A stretch of 11,710 nt of DNA from JBDRNO01 sp043811005 (lineage in GTDB: Bacteria; Bacteroidota; Bacteroidia; NORP154). Location: positions 1 through 11,710 of the forward strand of contig JBDRNO010000242.1 in the NCBI GenBank assembly GCA_043811005.1, given 5' to 3'. Of the stretch, positions 6,397 to 11,710 are shown in pieces (within the stretch, counting starts at the first letter, position 1; each line of letters opens with the position of its first letter). Made by a program: the position numbers and the translations under genes. Below the pieces are notes generated by a model. The model was not told where the DNA came from and made no database searches. It saw nothing but the letters and a program-made list of their open reading frames with translations.

Positions 6397-8616
6397 ATGA
6401 ACAGGATCAAGCATTTAAAAAGCAGGAACAGCCGTAACCTCTGGTTTATATTTTTTTTCCTTATTTCTTCATTATATACTTCCTATACCCTTGCCCAGAG
6501 TTGGCTAAACACCGCCACGCGTTTAGATATTGATCCCGTATATACTCCCTTTTACCATGGTGTGGCTTCAGGGGATCCCTTATCTGACAGGGTTATAATA
6601 TGGACAAGGGTCACACCTGATACTATCACAACAGGCGATATTGATGTGAACTGGGGAATAGCTCTTGATACTAATTTTATCCAGGTTATTAATTCAGGTA
6701 TAGTATACACCAATGATGCTGTTGATTATACCGTAAAAGTGGATGCTACAGGCTTACAACCAAATACCTGGTATTACTATAAATTCAATGCACTCGGAAA
6801 AAACTCACTTATCGGCAGAACAAAAACCGCCCCTACCGGTGATGTGGATAGTATTCGTTTTGCAGTAGTTTCAGGTTCACACTTTGAGCACGGGTATTAT
6901 AATGCTTACGAGAGAATTACTAACAGGAATGACATAGATGCCGTTCTTCACCTGGGTGATTACATCTATGAATATGCTGCAGGCGGGGGATACACTAATG
7001 ATACGGTAAGGATACATGATCCTGAACACGAAATATTAACTCTTGGGGATTACAGGATCCGGTACTCACAATACCGTTTAGATCCTCAACTAAGGGGGCT
7101 GCACCAGCAATATCCCTGGATCATAGTCTGGGATGATCACGAGACAGCAAACAATTCATGGACCAGTGGTGCCGAGAACCATGACTCAACCTCTGAAGGT
7201 AGCTGGGCAGACAGAAAAGCCGCTGGCGTGCAAGCATTTTTCGAGTGGATTCCCATTAGAAAACCAAGCCCAAGCGATAACCATATCTACAGGGAATTCA
7301 GCTTTGGAGACCTATTTGACTTGATCATGCTCGATACCAGGTTGGAAGGCCGTGACGAACAATTGGCAATGTGTTCAGATCTTGACGACACTGCCAGGAA
7401 AATGCTTGGTGATCAGCAATTCAACTGGATGACCAATCAGCTTACCGGTTCAACCGCTCAATGGAAGATTATTGGCCAGCAAGTGATGATAGCGCCTTTG
7501 GAAGCCAATTTATGTTTCCCTTTTATAACTAAATCTGCCGTAAACACCGACCAATGGGATGGTTATCCTGTTGTAAGAGACAAATTATTTAATTGTATTA
7601 TGGATAGTAACATCACCGATGTAGTTATATTAACAGGCGATATTCACACTTCATGGGCAAATGATCTGCCATTAGACCCCGGCACTTATGATCCGGGTAC
7701 CGGAGCCGGTTCGGTTGCTGTGGAATTTGTTACAACAAGTGTCACATCTGCTGCTCTTCCATTAGATCTTTCACTCATTGGCGTACCTACTATTAAACTC
7801 ATTAATCCACATATAAAATACATCAATCTGGATGATAAGGGCTATAACATTGTGGACATCAACAAATCCCGGACACAATCCGACTGGTATTTTGTGACAA
7901 CGGTTGACACCCTGTTATTTGAAGAACATTATGAGGAGTCATGGTATGTTAATGACACTGAAAGGTTCCTGAACGGAACAAGCACTCCCTCTGAACGTCC
8001 TGGTCCTTTACAACCGCAGGCGCCATTATTGCCGAAAAATACAAATGCTCCACTGGCAATTAATGATATAGCTACAACAGATTCATCAGTTACGGTTGTG
8101 ATTGATGTCCAAAATAATGATTCAGATCCTGATGGAGATCCATTAGTGACAACTATCATCTCTGGACCAAATAACGGTACTGCAAATGTGCTGAACGGAG
8201 ACAGCATAGAATATACTCCTAATGCCGGTTTTACCGGAACTGATACTATCGTTTATATAGTTTGTGATAATGGAATCCCTCCCCTGTGTGATACGGCAAC
8301 CGTGATCATTGCTGTAAATTCTACTGTGGGTATTGAAGAAGCGGTTGTCTATAACAACAATATTGTACTGTTTGGCATTTATCCCAATCCCTTCAATGAT
8401 AATATTTTATTGCAATATTACGTGTATCAGCCAACAGAAGTACATCTGCAATTAACTGATATTTCAGGAAAGGTTGTACTGGCTGAAAACTTTGGCAAAA
8501 TAAATAGGGGGCTTCATGTTACCGGCATAGATTGTAATGAGTTTGCCGCAGGCACTTACATCCTTACCCTTGAATCAGGAAATAAGGTTTGTAAAAGGAA
8601 GGTGGTTAAATATTGA
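6397..8616 (+). CDS. PhoD-like alkaline phosphatase/phosphodiesterase with cadherin-like domain and T9SS type A sorting signal
   Basis: The protein has 739 residues. A long n-region signal peptide (1-34, ending TLAQ) precedes a PhoD N-terminal domain (about 50-142; YHGVASGDPLSDRVIIWTRV) and a PhoD metallophosphatase domain (about 152-525). Metal-site motifs are HLGDYIYEY (185-193), WDDHE (245-249) and GDIHTSW (414-420). PhoD enzymes hydrolyse phosphomonoesters and phosphodiesters with Ca and Fe. The segment that usually reads ASCQ reads VSGS here (Gly160 in place of the metal-binding Cys), so activity may be altered. A cadherin-like module (about 552-640; NNDSDPDGDPL) and a T9SS type A C-terminal domain (about 658-739; YPNPF, end KVVKY) follow, so the product should be secreted to the surface or medium. 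No SD sequence precedes the ATG. The next gene starts 32 bp downstream on the same strand, so they may be cotranscribed. Family is certain; substrate is not. Confidence 0.94.
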   Translation: MNRIKHLKSRNSRNLWFIFFFLISSLYTSYTLAQSWLNTATRLDIDPVYTPFYHGVASGDPLSDRVIIWTRVTPDTITTGDIDVNWGIALDTNFIQVINSGIVYTNDAVDYTVKVDATGLQPNTWYYYKFNALGKNSLIGRTKTAPTGDVDSIRFAVVSGSHFEHGYYNAYERITNRNDIDAVLHLGDYIYEYAAGGGYTNDTVRIHDPEHEILTLGDYRIRYSQYRLDPQLRGLHQQYPWIIVWDDHETANNSWTSGAENHDSTSEGSWADRKAAGVQAFFEWIPIRKPSPSDNHIYREFSFGDLFDLIMLDTRLEGRDEQLAMCSDLDDTARKMLGDQQFNWMTNQLTGSTAQWKIIGQQVMIAPLEANLCFPFITKSAVNTDQWDGYPVVRDKLFNCIMDSNITDVVILTGDIHTSWANDLPLDPGTYDPGTGAGSVAVEFVTTSVTSAALPLDLSLIGVPTIKLINPHIKYINLDDKGYNIVDINKSRTQSDWYFVTTVDTLLFEEHYEESWYVNDTERFLNGTSTPSERPGPLQPQAPLLPKNTNAPLAINDIATTDSSVTVVIDVQNNDSDPDGDPLVTTIISGPNNGTANVLNGDSIEYTPNAGFTGTDTIVYIVCDNGIPPLCDTATVIIAVNSTVGIEEAVVYNNNIVLFGIYPNPFNDNILLQYYVYQPTEVHLQLTDISGKVVLAENFGKINRGLHVTGIDCNEFAAGTYILTLESGNKVCKRKVVKY

Positions 8617-8648
8617 AATTCCGATACGATTAATTATACAAAAGTATT

Positions 8649-9332
8649 ATGAAAACAATCACATTCATTTTAATTGCATTTTTCCTATTTAGCAATTTAT
8701 TAATTGCACAAGAAGATGAAAAAAGTAATGAAACAAGAAAATATGAAATAAGAGCCGGTTTCTTGATCCAGACTTATGATAACTCTGACTTTTATAATAT
8801 CGACAGGTATCATGTCGAATATATTAACAATAATGGTCAAGATGTTATCTGGTATGTTGGTGTAGCTCCTGAATATAATTTTGGGTATAGTCTTGAAGTT
8901 TTAATGCAAAACAAGAAACATAAAAAGATAAACCTAATAATTGGGGGATTATATATAAGTGGATGGACAGAGAATAGCAATATTGAAATGACAGACAGCA
9001 TCTTTATAGATTATATTTATAGTAGTTTTTATGGAAGTGGTTTATATACAGGAATTAACACAAAGGTTGGCACAGATAAAATAGGTATAGAAGCAAATAT
9101 TTGTTTAGGATATTTTTCTTTCGGTAGATATATATATGGACGGGGTGACATTCCTGATTTTTTTGAGCATGAAGCATTTTCTTCTTTAGGTGGTCTTTTT
9201 AATTTTGGGACTTACATAAATTTTGGATCATTAAATTTCAATATCTCTTTCCAAACCTTAAATTCCGGTTACAAGGATAAAAATATAGTTATTTCAAAGG
9301 GTGTAAAAGCTGGTTTGGGAATTAAGTTCTAA
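8649..9332 (+). CDS. Exported hypothetical protein, probable outer-membrane beta-barrel-like
   Basis: The protein has 227 residues and I do not recognise the family. Residues 1-20 are a clear signal peptide (MKTITFILIAFFLFSN..., cleavage after LLIAQ). The mature part is rich in aromatic and glycine residues in alternating short strands (YVGVAPEYNFGYSLEVL, INLIIGGLYISGW, YGSGLYTGINTKVG, LGGLFNFGTYINFGSLNFNISF) and ends in phenylalanine (GLGIKF). That is the pattern of Bacteroidota outer-membrane barrels of about eight strands. It begins 32 bp after the PhoD-like gene with no visible promoter between, so cotranscription is likely. It is more AT-rich than the PhoD-like gene. A soluble periplasmic beta protein is the alternative. 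Confidence 0.8.
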   Translation: MKTITFILIAFFLFSNLLIAQEDEKSNETRKYEIRAGFLIQTYDNSDFYNIDRYHVEYINNNGQDVIWYVGVAPEYNFGYSLEVLMQNKKHKKINLIIGGLYISGWTENSNIEMTDSIFIDYIYSSFYGSGLYTGINTKVGTDKIGIEANICLGYFSFGRYIYGRGDIPDFFEHEAFSSLGGLFNFGTYINFGSLNFNISFQTLNSGYKDKNIVISKGVKAGLGIKF

Positions 9333-9481
9333 AGATTCCTCATATAATCATTTTTCACCGATTAGTAGAAAAATAATTATTTTTCAAAACGAACATGAAA
9401 AGTAACAATATTTCACGGATAATAACTGTTTTTCACGAACGTTTAGCACCTGAAAGAGGCATTTTAATACTGTTTAAAATC

Positions 9482-10132
9482 ATGTATATATTTTTCAAAA
9501 CATCCAAAAAGTTAATCCCTCCTCTTACCTTATTCATATTTTGTTTCACTATGCTGGCATTTGTAACCAAAAACATAAACCAGGATAATGAAAAGCTCAA
9601 AGACGGCTTATATGCTGAAATGAACACTTCTAAAGGTAAGATACTGTTGTATTTAGAATTTGAGAAAGTCCCGATGACTGTAGCTAATTTTGTTGGCATT
9701 GCAGAAGGGACTATTAAAAATTCCGCCAAAGGATTAGGAGTACCGTTTTATGACGGGCTTATATTCCACCGTGTTGTGCCAAACGGTATCATCCAGGGCG
9801 GAGACCCCGAAGGTAACGGCTTTGGAGGACCGGGTTATCAATTCAAGGATGAATTTCACCCCGCATTGAAGCACGACCGTGCAGGTATTCTTTCAATGGC
9901 AAACTCAGGCAAGAACACCAACGGAAGCCAGTTCTTTATCACCCACAGGGCTATACCCAACCTCGACAAGAAACACACGGTGTTTGGGCATGTGGTGGAA
10001 GGGCAGGATGTAGTGGATGTCATTGCCGAGGGAGATGTCATAAAAAGTGTACGTATCATCAGGGTTGGTGAAGCCGCGAAGAAGTTTGACGTTTCAGAAC
10101 ATTTTACTGATAAGGACAGGAAGAAGCTGTAA
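9482..10132 (+). CDS. Cyclophilin-type peptidyl-prolyl cis-trans isomerase, exported or membrane-anchored
   Basis: The frame is open from an ATG at 9395, but the 29 codons before 9482 do not resemble a signal or a domain. The ATG at 9482 gives 216 residues with a natural export signal: a lysine-containing n-region then a hydrophobic stretch (LTLFIFCFTMLAF, about residues 15-27). No lipobox is evident, so it is a cleaved signal or N-terminal anchor. The cyclophilin domain spans about residues 40-198: FHRVVP (95-100, catalytic Arg97), IIQGGDP (103-109), GGPGY, SMANSGKNTNGSQFFIT (138-154), LDKKHTVFGHVVEG. Most catalytic residues of human CypA align (Arg55, Gln63, Asn102, Gln111, Phe113), but Phe60, Met61 and Trp121 are replaced by Gly, Ile and Asn. 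It catalyses proline isomerisation during folding of exported proteins. It is 149 bp downstream of the preceding gene; no exact TAnnTTTG box was found. Confidence 0.9.
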   Translation: MYIFFKTSKKLIPPLTLFIFCFTMLAFVTKNINQDNEKLKDGLYAEMNTSKGKILLYLEFEKVPMTVANFVGIAEGTIKNSAKGLGVPFYDGLIFHRVVPNGIIQGGDPEGNGFGGPGYQFKDEFHPALKHDRAGILSMANSGKNTNGSQFFITHRAIPNLDKKHTVFGHVVEGQDVVDVIAEGDVIKSVRIIRVGEAAKKFDVSEHFTDKDRKKL

Positions 10133-10137
10133 CTCCA

Positions 10138-10170
10138 AGCGATAGTATCGCTACAAGCAATGCTATCGCT
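10138..10170 (+). repeat. Hairpin/nested palindrome after the cyclophilin gene
   Basis: Starting 5 nt after the stop codon, AGCGATAG (10138-10145) pairs with CTATCGCT (10163-10170) across a 17-nt loop. The left arm also pairs with an inner TATCGCT (10146-10152) around a single base, so two alternative stems share the same arm. There is no T run, so a rho-independent terminator is not certain; a small intergenic repeat is equally possible. Confidence 0.5.
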
Positions 10171-10202
10171 TATATTACTAAAAAGCCGGAAAAATGAGAG
10201 AA

Positions 10203-10229
10203 GTGCATATTTGCGCCTTAAAAATGCAC
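10203..10229. terminator. Stem-loop between convergent genes, possible bidirectional terminator
   Basis: GTGCATATTT (10203-10212) pairs with AAAAATGCAC (10220-10229) with one A-A mismatch and a 7-nt loop. It overlaps the stop codon (10218-10220) of the minus-strand barrel remnant and lies 70 bp past the cyclophilin stop, where convergent transcripts should end. The AT-rich inner stem would give a T run on neither outer side, so the call is tentative. Confidence 0.35.
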
Positions 10230-10595
10230 ATTCAGTGAAAAAAGCCCAAGCGGGCTGGCTATAATTTGCATACCCTCTGAAGTAAATTTATCTTCAGTTA
10301 CAACCGGATAATAATAACTTGAAGACTTATAAGTTCCTTTGGATTGATAAGATATAAAATCAATCCTTGTCTCTGTGCTGATTGAAAGAGAATTATTAAG
10401 AATGAACTTCACACCAACAACCGGTCCGGCTCCAAAGCCGTAAAAGCTGTTCTCGTTTTCATCCTTATACCAGGTGTCAGTAGACATTCCACTAGTATAA
10501 GTCATTTTTTCTTCCGAAATGTACTTTTGCTCCGATAATTTTGCTACAGCATCTATACCGTAATAAAAAAGTGTTTTTTTAATTTCGGGTTTCAA
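10218..10595 (-). pseudogene. C-terminal remnant of an outer-membrane beta-barrel protein
   Basis: About 125 codons read as the C-terminal part of a barrel: FYYGIDAVAKLSEQKY, FYGFGAGPVVGVKFIL, LSISTETRIDF, GLFSLNVHF with terminal Phe. There is no proper beginning. The first usable codon is TTG (10593-10595), immediately preceded in frame by TAA, and there is no signal peptide. Barrel-like sequence already starts within the first ten residues. The other two minus-strand frames just upstream do not continue it. The first in-frame ATG (codon 31) would cut into the barrel further. I therefore read it as a 5'-truncated relic; a short real gene starting at TTG or the internal ATG is the alternative. 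It is unrelated at a glance to the barrel-like protein at 8649-9332. Confidence 0.55.
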
Positions 10596-10681
10596 TTATG
10601 GGAATTGCTACTCAAAATGAAGAAGAAAGGGTTGCAGAGGCATTAGACAAGCTTTAGGAAGTCAGAAGGTCTAAATTTACC

Positions 10682-10714
10682 AACTTTCCAAAAGTTTCAA
10701 ACAATTGGAAAGTT
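10682..10714 (-). terminator. Terminator hairpin of the DUF1573 gene
   Basis: AACTTTCCAA (10682-10691) and TTGGAAAGTT (10705-10714) form a perfect 10-bp stem with a 13-nt loop. Its distal end overlaps the last base of the TGA stop codon of the minus-strand DUF1573 gene, so transcription passes straight from the stop into the stem. No long T run follows. Confidence 0.5.
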
Positions 10715-11238
10715 CACTTAATATCCGCTATAACCGTAAGGTGAAAACAAGCGGGTTGGGTATTTGCATTAAGGTGGATGGTCTTCTTCAATGCCCCTGG
10801 TGGGTTGTCACCCGTCAGCTCAACCTTTATTTCTCCTGTTCCGCCCTGGGGAATGGGATCTCTGGGCCATGAAGTGGCTAATGTGCCGGGATCTCCTTTG
10901 ACATTGGTAAATTTTAACGGTTGACTTCCTGTGTTTGTAAATTTAAAGGTATGGCTTGGTTTTGCACTTGCACTTAAAGTACCTAAGTTAACTTCCAATT
11001 GCTCAAAAGTCATAGTTGTGCCCGGTGGATTTTGCTGAACAGGATTGATAGGAACAGAAGTCGGCTGCTGCTGCCCCGGGGTTATGGGAATTTTATTATC
11101 CGGTTGAATTACCCGGTCCCTGGTAATTGTATCGGTGGCTTTATTAGAAGATATCTTTACAACTGTCTGTATAATAAGAACAACAGCGATGATCCCTAAT
11201 AAAGCTATTTTTAATTGTTCCGTTCTCTCTTTATTCAT
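10714..11238 (-). CDS. Membrane-anchored DUF1573 domain protein
   Basis: The protein has 174 residues. Residues about 9-29 are one hydrophobic segment (IALLGIIAVVLIIQ) after a short charged N-terminus, so it is a membrane anchor with the rest outside the cytoplasm. Residues 45-73 are a Pro/Gln-rich linker. Residues about 75-174 match DUF1573, an Ig-like fold common in Bacteroidota: FEQLEVNLGTL, HTFKFTNTGSQPLKFTNVKG, SWPRDPIPQGGTGEIKVEL, KTIHLNAN. The family usually has SCGCT after the NVK strand; here the segment is GDPGTLATSWP (115-125) with no cysteines, so whatever the Cys-x-Cys does is lost. Function of the family is unknown. The gene stands alone between a hairpin at its stop and a 325-bp upstream region with the inverted 10-bp array. 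No exact TAnnTTTG box was found upstream. Confidence 0.87.
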   Translation of the reverse strand: MNKERTEQLKIALLGIIAVVLIIQTVVKISSNKATDTITRDRVIQPDNKIPITPGQQQPTSVPINPVQQNPPGTTMTFEQLEVNLGTLSASAKPSHTFKFTNTGSQPLKFTNVKGDPGTLATSWPRDPIPQGGTGEIKVELTGDNPPGALKKTIHLNANTQPACFHLTVIADIK

Positions 11239-11563
11239 GTTTATTATTATTTATTAATAAAAAAATTTGTGAAACTAATCAGTATGTTAAATTGTTGTTT
11301 AAAATGCAATCTGTTAAAAACAGTTAATAACGGTTAACATCGGTTAATATCGGTTACTTTAACACCTTGTTTTTGCTTAACGATAAATATAGTAAGCGCT
11401 GTTCCCCTTAAACTAAAAATTGTCTTATGTAACCGTTATTAACCAGTATTAACTAATATTAACCGATATTAACTGATAGTAATTGACTATAATTTGGATA
11501 TATGGAATTATTAGTTGAGAAATTAATATGACTGATTAGTTGCAAATTTGTTAATTTTCAGTT
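11239..11563. other. Non-coding region upstream of the DUF1573 gene
   Basis: This 325-bp stretch lies between the end of the right-edge gene and the DUF1573 start, both on the minus strand. It holds no credible gene. Its centre is the paired 10-bp arrays (11311-11480). The 11358-11428 spacer between the arrays is AT-rich with an AGCGCT at 11396-11401. The minus-strand promoter of the DUF1573 gene should be here, but no exact -7 box was found; TATATTTA on the minus strand inside the spacer is only a near match. Confidence 0.6.
11311..11480. repeat. Two inverted arrays of a degenerate 10-bp repeat (5 + 5 units)
   Basis: Left array: units such as CGGTTAATAT put GTTA at 11313, 11323, 11333, 11343 and 11353, exactly 10 bp apart. 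Right array: units such as AACCGATATT, the reverse complement of the same repeat, put TAAC at 11430, 11440, 11450, 11460 and 11470. The set is symmetric about 11393, with a 71-bp spacer. The GTTA/TAAC core is invariant in ten units while the other positions drift. Ten-base spacing would place all cores of one arm on the same face of the helix. The arms could also pair as a long imperfect hairpin. Confidence 0.85.
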
Positions 11564-11710
11564 CTAAGCAGAGCTTACCAATTCTGATTTAAGGTAACTT
11601 TCTATCTCCTGGAAATATTTATCTTCCATGGTATAGATGGTTATTTGCAAGGTATAATTGTCATTAGTTTCCTCAAGAAGTTTTATTTGTGGTTCTCTTT
11701 TTAAAGATGC
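11564..11710 (-). CDS. C-terminal 48 codons of an unrecognised protein; 5' part outside window
   Basis: On the minus strand the frame is open from the window edge to TAG at 11564-11566. The residues begin ASLKREPQIKLL and end YLKSELVSSA. The stretch YTLQITIYTMEDKYFQEI looks like a strand followed by an amphipathic helix. Codon use and the absence of stops suggest a real gene end, but 48 residues are too few to assign a family. Confidence 0.6.
   Translation of the reverse strand, partial: ASLKREPQIKLLEETNDNYTLQITIYTMEDKYFQEIESYLKSELVSSA

Noticed and set aside
7929..8207. Minus-strand open frame of 92 codons
   Set aside because: Antisense to the cadherin-like part of the PhoD-like gene, with no features of its own. 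The same applies to 7133-7324 (plus), 9433-9729 (minus), 9856-10059 (minus) and 10999-11199 (plus).
9395..9481. Upstream ATG adding 29 codons to the cyclophilin
   Set aside because: The added residues would bury the hydrophobic export signal behind a polar, unconserved stretch; the ATG at 9482 gives a normal signal. It remains possible if transcript mapping shows otherwise.
10598..10657. Plus-strand 19-codon frame (MGIATQNEEERVAEALDKL)
   Set aside because: The composition looks gene-like and continues for about 30 codons past the TAG, so it could be a relic, but it is too short to name and has no supporting context.
11311..11480. CRISPR array
   Set aside because: The units are 10 bp, contiguous, degenerate and in two opposite orientations; there are no spacers and no cas genes.
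11486..11504. Plus-strand promoter before a tiny frame at 11502
   Set aside because: The TA and TTTG parts are separated by three bases rather than two (TATAATTTG), and the frame has only nine codons.

Overview
The window looks like a chromosomal segment of an AT-rich member of the Bacteroidota, probably an environmental or uncultured lineage. Three things support this: two different type IX secretion (T9SS) sorting signals (type A on the PhoD-like enzyme, the beginning of a type B/CHU_C domain on the left-edge protein), TAnnTTTG-type -7 promoter boxes in front of two genes, and an absence of Shine-Dalgarno sequences before the starts. No rRNA, tRNA, transposase, integrase or cas gene was seen.

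Layout. Positions 1-2452 (minus strand) hold most of a large secreted, repeat-rich surface protein whose 3' end lies outside the window. It has a signal peptide, a NIDO-like module, about four SprB-type repeats, two PKD-like domains and the first residues of a CHU_C domain. Upstream of it on the same strand (2661-6065) is an exported 1134-residue TPR-CHAT protein with an intact caspase-like His/Cys pair. A 331-bp divergent gap (6066-6396) carries an unusual GC-rich modular repeat and a promoter. Then come three plus-strand genes: a PhoD-like phosphatase/phosphodiesterase with a cadherin-like domain and a T9SS type A signal (6397-8616), a small exported barrel-like protein of unknown function (8649-9332), and a membrane-anchored or exported cyclophilin (about 9482-10132). 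The right end is again minus strand: a C-terminal remnant of an outer-membrane barrel protein (10218-10595), a membrane-anchored DUF1573 protein lacking the usual CGC motif (10714-11238), and the last 48 codons of an unrecognised gene (11564-11710).

How they fit together. Almost every product carries a signal peptide or membrane anchor, so this is a cell-envelope and surface neighbourhood: adhesion (SprB/PKD protein), periplasmic or surface proteolysis or scaffolding (TPR-CHAT), phosphate-ester hydrolysis at the surface (PhoD-like) and periplasmic folding (cyclophilin). No obvious single pathway links them. The two genes with visible promoters share an identical 16-nt -7 core.

The most unusual signal is non-coding. 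Between 11311 and 11473, upstream of the DUF1573 gene, five GTTA cores spaced exactly 10 bp apart face five TAAC cores also spaced exactly 10 bp apart, symmetric about position 11393. This looks like a helically phased, inverted protein-binding array or a structured repeat element, and I do not recognise it as a known one.
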